Positions 48,838 through 59,077 of a stretch of 64,000 nt of DNA are shown one piece after another (position 1 is the stretch's first letter; each line of letters begins with the position of its first letter). Below the pieces are notes generated by a model that worked only from the letters and a program-made list of their open reading frames with translations, was not told where the DNA came from and ran no database searches. The DNA comes from CAVSRC01 sp963743015. Lineage in GTDB: Bacteria > Pseudomonadota > Alphaproteobacteria > Rhizobiales > Kaistiaceae. The stretch lies in contig CAVUOD010000008.1 of the NCBI GenBank assembly GCA_963743015.1, forward strand, positions 124,001 to 188,000, read 5' to 3'. A program made the translations under genes and the position numbers.

Positions 48838-50658
48838 ATGTCGCTCCGCAATATTGCCATCATCGCCCATGTCGACCACGGCAAGACCACGCTGGTCGAC
48901 CGTCTGCTGCAGCAATCCGGCGCCTTCCGCGAGAATCAGCGGGTGGCCGAGCGGGTCATGGATTCCAACGATCTGGAGCGTGAGCGCGGCATCACCATCT
49001 TGGCCAAGGCGACCTCGGTGCTGTGGCACGACACCCGCATCAACATCGTCGACACGCCCGGCCACGCCGATTTCGGCGGCGAGGTGGAGCGCATCCTGTC
49101 GATGGTGGACGGCGCCATCGTCCTGGTCGATGCGGCGGAAGGGCCGCTGCCGCAGACCAAGTTCGTGGTCGGCAAGGCGCTCAAGATCGGCCTCAGGCCG
49201 ATCGTCTGCATCAACAAGGTGGACCGGCCGGACGCGCGCGCCGAGCAGGTGGTTAACGAAGTGTTCGACCTGTTCGCGGCGCTCGACGCCAGCGAGGAGC
49301 AACTCGACTTCCCGATCATCTACGGTTCGGCCAAGTATGGCTGGATGGGACCTTCGCCCGAGGGCCCGGTGGATGCCGGCATGACGCCGCTGTTCGACCT
49401 GATCCTGAAACATGTGCCGAAGCCGACGATCGAGGCCGGTGCCTTCCGCATGCTGGGCACGCTGATCGAGGCCAATCCCTATCTCGGCCGCCTGATCACC
49501 GGCCGCGTCTTCGCCGGGTCGATTGCCCCCAACCAGCCGGTCAAGGTGCTCGACCACACGGGCAAGCTGGTCGAGACCGGACGCGTGTCCAAGATCCTCG
49601 CCTTCCGCGGCATCGAACGGACGCCGATCGATGTGGCCGAGGCGGGCGATATCGTCGCCATCGCCGGCCTGCCCAAGTTCAACGTCGCCGATACGTTGTG
49701 CGCGCCGGAAGTGACCGATCCCCTGCACGCCCAGCCGATCGATCCGCCGACCTTGTCGATGACCTTCCTGGTCAACGATTCGCCGCTGGCCGGCACGGAA
49801 GGCGACAAGGTGCAGAGCCGCGTCATCCGCGAGCGGCTGTTCAAGGAGGCGGAAGGCAATGTGGCGCTGCGCGTCGCGGCGGCTCCCAATTCCGACGCCT
49901 ATGTGGTCTCCGGGCGCGGCGAATTGCAGCTCGCCATCCTGATCGAGACCATGCGGCGCGAGGGCTTCGAGCTCGGCGTGTCGCGGCCCAAGGTGGTGAT
50001 GCAGACCGACCCGGTGACAGGCAAGCTGATGGAGCCGATCGAGGAGGTGGTGATCGACGTCGACGAGGAGCATTCCGGCATCGTCATCGACAAGATGAGC
50101 CAGCGCAAGGCGGAGCTGACCGAGATGAAACCGTCGGGCGGCGGTCGGCGGCGCCTGGTCTTCGCCGCACCGACGCGCGGGCTGATCGGCTATCAGGGCG
50201 AACTCCTGACCGATACGCGCGGCACCGCGGTGATGAACCGCGTGTTCCATTCCTATGCCGACTACAAGGGCGACATCCCCGGGCGGCGCAACGGCGTGCT
50301 GCTCTCCAACGACACCGGTGATGCGGTGGCCTATGCCATGTGGAAGCTGGAAGATCGCGGCCCGATGATGATCGAGCCCGGCGCCAAGGTCTATCGCGGC
50401 ATGATCGTCGGCGAGCATACGCGCGGCAACGACCTCGAGATCAACGTGCTCAAGGGCAAGCAGCTCACCAATATCCGTGCCGCCGGCAAGGACGAGGCGG
50501 TGAAGCTGACGCCGCCGCTGAGGATGACGCTGGAGAAGGCGCTCGCCTATATCGACGATGACGAACTTGTCGAGGTGACGCCCAAGGCGATCCGCCTGCG
50601 CAAGCGCCTGCTCGACCCCAACGATCGCAAGCGGGCCTATCGCGCCGGGGCCGCCTGA
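48838..50658 (+). CDS. typA: Ribosome-associated GTPase TypA/BipA
   Basis: 606 residues. G1 AHVDHGKTTLVDRLL, G2/G3 ERGITI and DTPGHADFGGEVERIL, G4 NKVDRPDA; then EF-G-like domains II, III and V and the BipA-specific C-terminal domain (RAAGKDEAVKLTPPLRMTLE). It acts in 50S assembly and stress adaptation. A terminator-like hairpin ends 8 bases before the ATG, and no standard Shine-Dalgarno sequence is present, so initiation or elongation may be controlled there. Confidence 0.96.
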   Translation: MSLRNIAIIAHVDHGKTTLVDRLLQQSGAFRENQRVAERVMDSNDLERERGITILAKATSVLWHDTRINIVDTPGHADFGGEVERILSMVDGAIVLVDAAEGPLPQTKFVVGKALKIGLRPIVCINKVDRPDARAEQVVNEVFDLFAALDASEEQLDFPIIYGSAKYGWMGPSPEGPVDAGMTPLFDLILKHVPKPTIEAGAFRMLGTLIEANPYLGRLITGRVFAGSIAPNQPVKVLDHTGKLVETGRVSKILAFRGIERTPIDVAEAGDIVAIAGLPKFNVADTLCAPEVTDPLHAQPIDPPTLSMTFLVNDSPLAGTEGDKVQSRVIRERLFKEAEGNVALRVAAAPNSDAYVVSGRGELQLAILIETMRREGFELGVSRPKVVMQTDPVTGKLMEPIEEVVIDVDEEHSGIVIDKMSQRKAELTEMKPSGGGRRRLVFAAPTRGLIGYQGELLTDTRGTAVMNRVFHSYADYKGDIPGRRNGVLLSNDTGDAVAYAMWKLEDRGPMMIEPGAKVYRGMIVGEHTRGNDLEINVLKGKQLTNIRAAGKDEAVKLTPPLRMTLEKALAYIDDDELVEVTPKAIRLRKRLLDPNDRKRAYRAGAA

Positions 50659-50789
50659 CACAATCAGAAATGCTGCAACGGCGACGGCCGCCGCGTCAAG
50701 CAGCAGTGCTGCAACACCGCCTGAAAAATCCTCGCCGCTGACGCGCGAATGGTCTTTGCAGACTCGTCCGCGGTGATAAGCTTCTTGCC

Positions 50790-51314
50790 ATGAGCACGCT
50801 CGTCATAGGGGTCAGACGCGCTGAAGTCCGTGATGCCGACGGCATCACGGCGGTGCACGATGCGGCCTGGCGCAACGCCTATGACGGCATGATTCCGGCG
50901 AAGGAACTGAACCGGATCATCGCCCGCCGCGGCCCGCAGTGGTGGGACAGGGCCATTCGCCGGGGAACGGCGATCCTGGTTCTGGAGGTGGGCGGCGCGG
51001 TGTGCGGCTATGCCACCTTCGGGCCGAACCGGGCGCGCAATCTCGTCCAGAAGGGCGAGATCTACGAGATCTACATCAAGCCGGAATATCAGGGCATCGG
51101 GCTGGGCACGCGGCTGTTCCTGGCGGCGCGGCGCGAGCTTGCCCGCTTCGGTTTCGACACGGTCGTGGTGTGGGCGCTGGCCGATAACGACAATGCCTGC
51201 CGCTTCTACCGCAATGCCGGCGGACGCAAGGTGGCGCGCGCCAATGAGCGATTCGGCACGGTGGCGCTGACCAAGGTCGCCTTCGCCTGGGGCCGCGGCG
51301 CCGGCGGCGGCTAG
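50790..51314 (+). CDS. GNAT family N-acetyltransferase
   Basis: 174 residues. The acetyl-CoA-binding motif is YIKPEYQGIGLGTRLFLAARREL, followed by VVVWALADNDNACRFYRNAGG, the usual C-terminal GNAT block. The N-terminal region (VHDAAWRNAYDGMIPAKEL) resembles the subgroup acting on small molecules or protein N-termini. Substrate unknown. It converges with the DUF167 gene. Confidence 0.9.
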   Translation: MSTLVIGVRRAEVRDADGITAVHDAAWRNAYDGMIPAKELNRIIARRGPQWWDRAIRRGTAILVLEVGGAVCGYATFGPNRARNLVQKGEIYEIYIKPEYQGIGLGTRLFLAARRELARFGFDTVVVWALADNDNACRFYRNAGGRKVARANERFGTVALTKVAFAWGRGAGGG

Positions 51315-51315
51315 A

Positions 51316-51630
51316 TCACTTTTCCGAAGACCACGATTCGACGATCGCTGCGAGATCGGCCGGCGCGCCGGCGATGCGCAACTGTTTGACGCGCGCCGTC
51401 GCGCCGCTGACCAGTTCGATCGCCGATTTCGGCCGGTGGAAGCGCTTGGCGAGAAGCGCGATCAGCGCCTTGTTGGCGGCGCCGTCCTCGGGCACGGCGC
51501 GCACCCGCGCCTGGGCCACTGCCTTGCCGTCGGCGAGAATGCTGATGCCTTCGACGGCGTCGCGGTCGGCGCGCGGCGTCAGCCTGACGGTGAGCACGAT
51601 GGCGCCCGGCTCGACGCGGTAGCAGGTCAT
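51316..51630 (-). CDS. DUF167 (YggU) family protein
   Basis: 104 residues. LTVRLTPRADRDAVEGI, VRAVPEDGAANKALIALLAK and LVSGATARVKQLRI are the three blocks of the YggU/DUF167 fold. Small cytosolic protein of unknown function, commonly encoded directly after yggT, as here (stop-to-start gap 10 bases). Confidence 0.9.
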   Translation of the reverse strand: MTCYRVEPGAIVLTVRLTPRADRDAVEGISILADGKAVAQARVRAVPEDGAANKALIALLAKRFHRPKSAIELVSGATARVKQLRIAGAPADLAAIVESWSSEK

Positions 51631-51640
51631 GCCGGCGGCG

Positions 51641-51931
51641 TCAGAGGGGGAGCCCGTACTGATAGCGGGCGATCAGGTTCATGACGAAAATGAGGATGAG
51701 GATCACCACCACCGGCGACAGATCCAGCCCGCCCATGTTCGGCAGGATGTTGCGGATCGGGCGCAGGACCGGCTCGGTCAGCCGCCACAGGGCATCGGCA
51801 ATCATGGCGACGAGCTGGTTGCGGGTGTTGACCACGTTGAAGGCGATCAGCCACGACAGGACGGCGGCGGCGATCAGGATATAGATGTACAGGCGGGCAA
51901 TAAGCAGGATGATCGAAAGAAGGGAATTCAT
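51641..51931 (-). CDS. YggT family membrane protein
   Basis: 96 residues with two hydrophobic segments around the conserved LAMIADALWRLTEPVLRPIR-type amphipathic loop (here VAMIADALWRLTEPVLRPI) and NILPNMGGLDLSPVVVIL. YggT proteins are linked to membrane organisation and osmotic or division phenotypes in other bacteria. It forms a two-gene operon with DUF167. Confidence 0.92.
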   Translation of the reverse strand: MNSLLSIILLIARLYIYILIAAAVLSWLIAFNVVNTRNQLVAMIADALWRLTEPVLRPIRNILPNMGGLDLSPVVVILILIFVMNLIARYQYGLPL

Positions 51932-52136
51932 CGGTGGACCCGCATCTCGTGGCCGCCGCGGCTAGGGGCCCCGGCGCGAAAGACGCCCTGATTTAAGGCG
52001 GGACCGGAGCCGCCGCAACCCCGGCCTTCCCGGCGGGTTTGCGGCCGCGGCGGCATTCTTGACAGCGGGAAGCGTGAAACCCTAAATGGCGCCGGCCCGG
52101 CGACAAGTTCATTCCAGCCGCCGGTGCCCAAGGTAT

Positions 52137-52212
<76 letters not shown>

Positions 52213-52551
52213 GTTTAAGTCGTAAAATCAATATCTTATAGGCTCGGGCGTCGGATGAGCCGGCAGGTGGCCCGGCGTGGTCACCGCCCGATCACCACGC
52301 AGGAGCGATTTCGGATTGTTTGGCACGATTGGCGGGGCGGGTTGATGCGCCGCCTTGCCAACTCGACGATACTCTCTGTCTGCCACCCGCTGTTCGTGTT
52401 CAGTCAGTTCGGCGATCTGGAACGCAGCACCCTTCGCGCCGGCAACGGGCACAGCGCCCGACGGTTGGCAAGACGTGCTCGACCCGGCCGTGGCCCGCTA
52501 TCGCGGCAAAGCTTCGCGCATCCGTCAAACAATCCCATCCGGGAGATATCA
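52213..52551. other. Region downstream of tRNA-Ala without a recognisable gene
   Basis: 339 bases. Open frames exist on both strands but none shows a known domain or a good ribosome-binding site. The first about 50 bases are AT-richer than the surroundings. No copy of the tRNA 3' end was found elsewhere in the window, so an integrated element cannot be delimited. Confidence 0.5.
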
Positions 52552-52959
52552 GTGAAAAGCACCATTCAACCTGATGCGGGAAAGGTCGCAATGGCGACGT
52601 GGAATGAACCCCAAAAGGGATTCATAAAAAGACTCGCGATTGTCGTTGCCTCGGCGCTGGCCGGATGGGTGCTGATGACGGCCGCCGATAGCCAGATAAC
52701 GGACATGGGGACCACGGCGGACGTGGGGGCCTATTTCTGGCTGAGCACGATCGGCGGGCTGTTGTTTCTAGTCTCAACCGTGTCGGCCATTGTGACGCTG
52801 ATCTATGGGCGCACTCACGAGACCGCGATCCGTGAGCGCAAAAGCGTTTCGTTTGTGCTGACGACATACCGCATCCTGTTCTGGCTGTCGGTTGCCGCAT
52901 CCGTGCTTGCGTTCGCATTCTTGGTCTGGGTGGTTCTGCATCTCGGCCCGGTGCGTTGA
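52552..52959 (+). CDS. Small three-helix membrane protein, unknown
   Basis: 135 residues from a GTG at 52552 with GGGAG 8 bases upstream; an ATG at 52591 is an alternative. Hydrophobic segments: LAIVVASALAGWVLMT, FWLSTIGGLLFLVSTVSAIV and ILFWLSVAASVLAFAFLVWV. No family recognised. Its GC content is visibly lower than that of neighbouring genes, and it lies just after a tRNA gene, hinting at acquisition by transfer. Confidence 0.6.
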   Translation: MKSTIQPDAGKVAMATWNEPQKGFIKRLAIVVASALAGWVLMTAADSQITDMGTTADVGAYFWLSTIGGLLFLVSTVSAIVTLIYGRTHETAIRERKSVSFVLTTYRILFWLSVAASVLAFAFLVWVVLHLGPVR

Positions 52960-53271
52960 CATGTACCAACGTCAACCTGCGTCTTTTCTTGACTTAGCGG
53001 GCCATCGACCAGCGCCGGCGTGATGGGCGCGGCGCGGCATCCGTGGCGATGCCAGCTCCGCGGCATTTTGGCTCCGGGGGAGGGCGGTTTGTCCTATCGT
53101 CTGGCGGGGCTTGGTGGCGCACAAAGGAAACAAGAAAAAGAGTTTTTCGGCTTCAAGACGTGCCGAGACGAGTGCGGACATGGATTTGCCGCCGATTGGC
53201 ATAAGGGATGGGGTGGCGCTTTCTTGTCCACCCGCGGAGGTGCAGGGGCCCGGCGGACGGCACGGTCCTCC
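52960..53271. other. Intergenic region upstream of the PH-like membrane protein gene
   Basis: 312 bases. Nothing convincing: a TTGACT hexamer at about 52988 could be a -35 box, and an A-rich stretch lies around 53118-53145. No hairpin with a T-run. Confidence 0.4.
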
Positions 53272-53964
53272 ATGAGCGGGGCGGGCGCGGTCGAACTGGG
53301 CCGACGTGGCGCGGTCCTGGTGCTCCTCGTTTCGGCCCTCGTCTCGATTCCGCGCTCCGCCCCCACGTCTGTCGTGCTCGCTCTTGCGGCTTTGGCCGTC
53401 TACGTCCTGCTGCCGCGTGTCCGACGTCCCGCCGGCGCATTCGTCTATGACCGGATGCCCGCAGTCGTCATGCCCGACCTGCTCGGCTTCGCGCTCGTCT
53501 CGTTCTTCGTTGCTCTGCCCTTCTGGGCGGCGGGGTCCGCCGGCGATCCGGGCAGCATGGTCCACCCCATGGCGATCCTCACCTGGCCGATGGCTCTTGC
53601 CGGTCTCGCGATCCTGATCATTGCCGGTCGCCATGCCTGCTACTGGCTGACGATCGAGGGCGACGGCCTGCGCATCGCCAAGGCACGCGGCGAGCGGTCC
53701 ATTCCCTTCTCGAAGATCGTTGCGGTGGAACCCTATCGCCGCGGCCTGCCGCGCTGGATGCGGGCGCTGGCGCCGCTGCTGGTGGCCACCGGCAAGTTCA
53801 CCGCCGCGGGAGCGATCCTCGTCTCGCGCGACACTACCGGCATGGCGCTGCGTCTGGCCGATGGGTCCGCCGAGATCATCGCCGAGCAGGGCTTCGAGAA
53901 GCCCTATGGCAAGGTCGTCGCAGCGTTGCGCGGCCGTTCCGTTCCCGTTGGCCCGGGGGTCTAG
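53272..53964 (+). CDS. Membrane protein with PH-like C-terminal domain, unknown
   Basis: 230 residues. Four hydrophobic segments in the first 130 residues (GAVLVLLVSALVSIP, LALAALAVYVLL, LLGFALVSFFVALPFW, MALAGLAILIIAG), then a soluble domain YWLTIEGDGLRIAKARGERS and IPFSKIVAVEPYRR that looks like a bacterial PH/DUF304-type domain. No named function. It lies 11-23 bases before the large exported protein gene, so the two are likely one operon. The start has a weak ribosome-binding site. Confidence 0.65.
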   Translation: MSGAGAVELGRRGAVLVLLVSALVSIPRSAPTSVVLALAALAVYVLLPRVRRPAGAFVYDRMPAVVMPDLLGFALVSFFVALPFWAAGSAGDPGSMVHPMAILTWPMALAGLAILIIAGRHACYWLTIEGDGLRIAKARGERSIPFSKIVAVEPYRRGLPRWMRALAPLLVATGKFTAAGAILVSRDTTGMALRLADGSAEIIAEQGFEKPYGKVVAALRGRSVPVGPGV

Positions 53965-53987
53965 GCCAGGCAATCATGGAGCATACG

Positions 53988-56900
53988 ATGTCGAATGCGG
54001 CCCTGATCTTCAGAACGATCGCGCTGTCGCTGCTGTTTCCGATCCTTGCCTTTGTCGCGCCACCGGCGCGGGCGCAGGACTGGACCAGCTACAGGATCGG
54101 CGAAGCGAGCGTCGACGTGCCGTCCGACTGGAAGGCGACGCGCAAGCAGCGCGATCGCGCGATCTCCTTCGAAAGCCCCGGCGGCGACTATCAGTTCGAG
54201 GCCTATTGGTGGTTCCCCGACGAGCCGCTGCTCGGCTACGACGACATCGTCTCCCACAAGAAGATCGCGGTCGCCGGAAAGCCGGCGATGGTCATCCATT
54301 CCGCCTTTGCGGCCAACCAGACACTGCTCGTGGCGATGGACGAGGCCCGCGCGGACAAGCGGCAGTTCCTGATGCGCCTCGATTCCAGCACTGCGGACTT
54401 CCACAAGGGCTCGCCGGTGCTCGACGAGATCCTCGCGCGCGTCGCCTTCGGTGGCAAGAAAGCGGCCACACCAAATCCGCTTGCCGCGATCGCCGCAGCA
54501 TTTCGGCGACGACTGCGAGCCGGTCGATCTCGCCACCTTCGTCCACCCGACACGCAAGGTCATCGAAAGCCGGAAGCAGGCTCATTTCCTGTGGCTCATG
54601 CTCTGCCAGGATCGCAAATATCCGGTGTTCGGGATCGATTTCGACTATGACCCGCAGGGCGACACCAAGGATTTCTTCCACCCGTTCTACTGGGACATGC
54701 TGAAGGCCAACGGCGGCTGGACCTATACGATCGTGGCACCGCGCGACGGCGTGATGGTGACCGTCGAGCGCAAGGGCCCGAAGAGCATGGCGCTCGATTT
54801 CGAGGACATGCCGCAAGCCGCCGAGCCGTCGGCGGTCGTCACCGCTGCACAGCCTCCCGACGAAGACCTGGGAGAGCCATCCGTGGTGGAAGACGGGCAG
54901 GCATCGACGGCATCCAATGCCGATCCGGACAGCTACCTTGCCGAGGGAGAGACGCAGCAGGCGGTGTTGTTCGACGGCACGGTCGAGGGGACCCGCTGGA
55001 CGAAATATGCCTGGCCGGAAAGCGCGTTCAAGCAGTTTGCACGTGTCGAGAACGGTACGCTCCTGGTCGATATCGCGGCGGAGGGCCGTCCCCCTCTGGC
55101 CGGGATCTACACGCAGAAAGCCGCCTTCTGGCTGGACCGCTTCGGCAAGGGCGCTGAAGTGCGTGTCACCTTCCGGCTCGATCCGGAGACCACCGACAAT
55201 TTCAACCTGGCGCTCGCCAGCCACTACAATCTGAACGGCAACCTGCCCAACGGTTCGGTGGCGCAGGTGGCGTGGCACGCGGAGGAGCCGGGCGCCTCGA
55301 TCGCGACCTTCACGGTCGACGAGCGCGTCGTCTGGCGGATCAGGACCAACGCGCCGCCCCCGGATATGGTCACCTTCGTTGTCGATCCCAGCGGCGTCCA
55401 CATCGAGGCGACGGGTCTGCCCGTCGACGACGATCCGTGGATCACGGTCTATCAGCACAAGACGCTGGCTCCGATTCCCGGCGAGGGCCAGGGCTTCCGC
55501 GTCTACGCCTATGCCCGGCCGGCGGTGAAGGGTGGCCGTGCCCGCATGGGGTTGAAGGGGATCGAGATGACGCGCCGGGCGGGGGCGCCGGTCGCAGAGC
55601 CGCAGACTGCCGAAGGCGTCGAACCGCTGACGGTGCACAGCCTGTTCTCCGGCCTGCCGAATGCCAATTGGGAGCTGAGCGGCATCGAGCGGTGCCGAGT
55701 TCACCGAATACGGCTCGTTCAAGAAGATCGGCATGGTCGTCGACATTCCCGAAAAGAAGCATCAGTGGGCGCGTGCCGGGCTGTTGTCGAGCAAGCCCGT
55801 CATCGTGCTCGACGAGCGCATCGCCGATATCTCCGCGAGCCTGACGATCGGCGTCGATCCGCAGCGGACGACCGGCCTCATCGTCATGCTCAACGGCAAC
55901 AAGCTTGCCGACATGTGGCGCCAGTCGATGGCCGGGGCAATCAGCCTGGTGAAGGCGGCGGAGGGCGACGCGGGCGGCCCGTACATCCTGACGCTGCGCA
56001 CCGGCAACGGTCCCTACGGCGTGTGGGAGCGGCCGATCCCGGCCGACTGGATCGAGAAGAGCTGGAACGGCACGCTCGTCATCGAATTCGGCAATCGCTG
56101 GATGGCGGTGCATCTGCCTGACGGGCCGTCGGTGCGCGGCACCGGCTTCGTGACCGGCAAGGGCTATGCGGCCTATGCCACGATCTATAGCAATCCCGCC
56201 AAGCCGTATGGCTCCGCCAGGCTGACGCTGCGCTCCGTCACCACCCGATGGAACGCGCCCGACGGCATGACCGCCGGTCAGCGCTGGGTCTATGTCGATG
56301 CCGAAGAGTTCGATCCGGAGGGGTTCATCGTCGACACGATGAAGGAGATTCCCGAAGGCGAAGGCGGCGTTTCGCTGCCGGGCGGCATTGTGGATGAGCT
56401 GATCAGCGTTCCGACGGTGAAGCCGGCGAAGCTTCCCGAAATCGCGCCGGCGGAAGACCCCAGGAAGGAAGGGGCGCTCGACCTCCTGCACCGGTTTGCC
56501 GCCATCCTGAACCCGGTCTCGACCGCCTATGCGGCGGAAAAGGACTGCGGCGCGGCGATCGACGCCCATCTCGACAATATGCGCCTGATCGAGGTCTCGC
56601 TCGTCGAGCAGCCCGACATGCTGAAGTCGGTCCTCTCGCTCGGCGAGACGATCCTGGGGTCGGGCACTTTCAGCAAGGGCTCGAGCGCCGAGACGATGCG
56701 CGCCCAGCTCTCCCGTGCACTCACCGCCATGCACGACGGCATCGCCATCGGCGAGGACTGGCAGGCCGGCGACGACACCAGCGGCGCGATCCATCTGGTG
56801 CAGGCTGTGCTCAATGCCGGCCTGTCATCCGAATCGCTGCAGGCGGACCGGGCATTCAGTGCCTCGGTCGAGAAATCCGCCCGCGAGACCTGGGCGAAGG

Positions 56901-58283
56901 TGGTCAAGACGATGGAGCCGAAGAGCCGCGCCCTGGCGTTCATCGGCGAGGCCGTCAAGAAGTTCAATCCCGGCGGCAATCTGGACCCGGAGGGCGTCTA
57001 CAAAGAGATCCTGGAGAAGGGTGCGGGCTTCGATTTCGGCGCCGTCTTCGGGGCGGGGACGGCCGCCACCGGCGACACCCGTGCCGATGTCTCCGCCGCC
57101 CTGTGGACGCTCACCAACAACGGTCTGGCGACCTTCAGCCCGCACTACAAGATCGCCAAGGCAGTCGTCGACACGATGGCCGATACGGCCAATGCGGCGA
57201 AGGCAGTCGTGGTCAACGATGCCGTGCGCGGCATGTACGAGAACTACAAGGAGGAGATGATCAAGCACGGCGGCATCGAAGAGCGCGCGTTCTTCGACGC
57301 CATGACGATCAAGAAGAGCAGGCTGCCGCTCGGCGAGATGAAGACCATGCTGCGCCAGTCGCCCGATGAAGTGGTCGACGACGAGGTCGCCACCCGGCGC
57401 CTGTTCAAGTTGTTCGACAAGTGGTACGCGGCCGAACAGGCGGCGACCAAGAAGAGCGACCGGCTATCCAGCCTGCGCGATCGTTTCGGCGCGCTCGGCA
57501 CGTCCTGCCGGAACGCACTGGAGCGGACGACCTGGCCGGACCGGCGCAGCACGGCCGCGAAAGCCTGGCAGGACCTGACCGCCAGCGGCAACTACACCGA
57601 CCGCGCGGTCAACACCTGGAACAACTACTGGAACTCCTGCCTGCCGGAGATCGAGCTTCTGAAGAAATACGCCGAACTCGAGGCGAAGACCCGTGCGTCC
57701 TATCTCTACTGGATGAATGCAGACAATGCGTGCATCCAGGACGGCGGCCTCGAAGCGGATGTCGATCGCCTGATCTGCCGCCTCATCGATAGCGGTGAGG
57801 ATGCCTATCGGCAGCTGATGAAATCACGGCTTACCGAATGCGGCGCCATCAAGGAACCCGACGAGGCGACCAAGAAGGCGCGGGCTGACCATGTGTTCGA
57901 CCAGCTGGTGCGGATCAACCACGACCGTCTGCTGCAGGTACTGGACGAACTCGGCGTCAAGCCCTCGGAGAAGTTCTACACCTGCCTGTGCGTCCGGGCC
58001 CGGTACGGATCGAGCGGCACCAGCCAGTTCTACCATCCTCAGCAGCTCGGCGATTACAACGCGCTCTACGCCTGCAACCACGACGGCGACCCCTGCGTGG
58101 TCTCCGGTGGCGGCTGCACGCGCCATCCGTTGCCGTCCGATCGAGAATATCTGGCAAACCTGCATCGCCTCCAACAAGATCGGCATGAAGACGGGAGCAG
58201 ACGGCAAGCTCGATCCCAATTCGGGAATACGTCTCGACACCTTGATCGAGGAGAAGCTGCGCGAGGTGCGGATCGGCCGATAG
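53988..58283 (+). CDS. Very large predicted exported protein of unknown function, three frameshifts
   Basis: Repaired, one continuous protein of about 1,430 residues. The ATG at 53988 (GGAG 6 bases upstream; ATG at 53976 also possible) gives a signal peptide LIFRTIALSLLFPILAFVAP ending PARAQ. The frame breaks at about 54498, 55690 and 58136; each is mended by dropping one base, and no stop intervenes at the joins. Region 1 (to about residue 250) holds VDVPSDWKATRKQRDRAISF and FEAYWWFPDE. Region 2 (about 320-700) has repeated beta-rich stretches suggestive of carbohydrate-binding or LamG-like sandwiches (RVTFRLDPETTDNFNLALAS). Region 3 is largely helical, and a cysteine-rich tail (CLCVRARYG, CNHDGDPCVV) ends it. 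I recognise no catalytic motif. Likely periplasmic or surface. Two or three separate genes are possible if the breaks are real. Confidence 0.6.
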
Positions 58284-58417
58284 GGCTCCTGCTCCTCCGA
58301 AACCGCGCGCGCCTGGACATAGAAGCGCAAGGGCGAAAATGCACAGCTGCGATGGCGGGACACCCCCGGCTTCAAGGGGTGGTTCACCAGCGGTCGGTAA
58401 GGGGAAGCGCCGTTGCC

Positions 58418-59060
58418 CTATGCCGCCAGGGTCGCCCATCTCCGGTTCAGGGCGGCCGCGACTCCGGGCTCGAGCGGGGCTCCGGCAAGCAGGATATCCC
58501 TGACGCCTGGATAGGTGATCGCCGGCAACAGAGCGTCAGCCGGGAGCGCATCGATGAGCGCCGCCAATTCGCGATGGGTCGCCTGCGACACGGCGCCGAG
58601 CAACTGGCGCGATTGCGCCTGCGACTGCTGGCGGTGGGCGGGAAAGCCGCCGCCGCTCGGCTCTGCGAAGAACTGGTCGAAGATCAGCGACAGGTTGCGC
58701 TCCGCCGCCCAGCCGTAACCATAGTTGAGGGCGAGGCTGATGCAATTGCCGCCATTGATCTGCGAGAACAGGAAGGCGTCGAGCGGCTGTTGGATCAGGC
58801 CGCAGACGACGCCCGGATATTGCATCGCGGAATTGAGGAAGCCGATGCCGGTGCCGCAGCCGCCGACCACCAGATCGACACGGCCGGTGCCGAGCAGCAG
58901 CCCGGCGATGAGGCCGGTGTGGATGTAGGTCAGCTCGGGCGCCTCGCCGCCCTTCTTCATGCCGCAGTTGACCATCTCGTGGCCGCGGCCGTCGAGCGCG
59001 CGCGATCACGTCGGCGTTGCGGTTGCCGGCACTGGTTTCGTTGATGACTGCAATCCGCAT
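58418..59060 (-). CDS. RpiB/LacA/LacB family sugar-phosphate isomerase, frameshifted
   Basis: Repaired length is 213 residues. The N-terminus MRIAVINETSAGNRNADVIA joins DGRGHEMVNCGMKKGGEAPE after removal of one base at about 58997. Family blocks: YIHTGLIAGLLLGTGRVDLV, VGGCGTGIGFLNSAMQYPGV (catalytic-type Cys in GGCGTG) and FSQINGGNCISLALNYGYGW. This longer RpiB branch includes tetrose-phosphate isomerases of tetritol pathways. Last gene of a sugar catabolic operon, downstream of a split transketolase. Substrate unknown. Confidence 0.85.
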
Positions 59061-59077
59061 GGCGGGCCTCCCGGCGT

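Noticed and set aside
46628..49384. A 918-codon plus-strand frame spanning the cyclase gene and the typA start
   Set aside because: Antisense to the cyclase/TPR gene and out of frame with typA; composition typical of a shadow frame.
52228..52452. Minus-strand frame after tRNA-Ala as a possible integrase or transposase remnant
   Set aside because: No tyrosine-recombinase or DDE motif could be identified; composition alone is not evidence.
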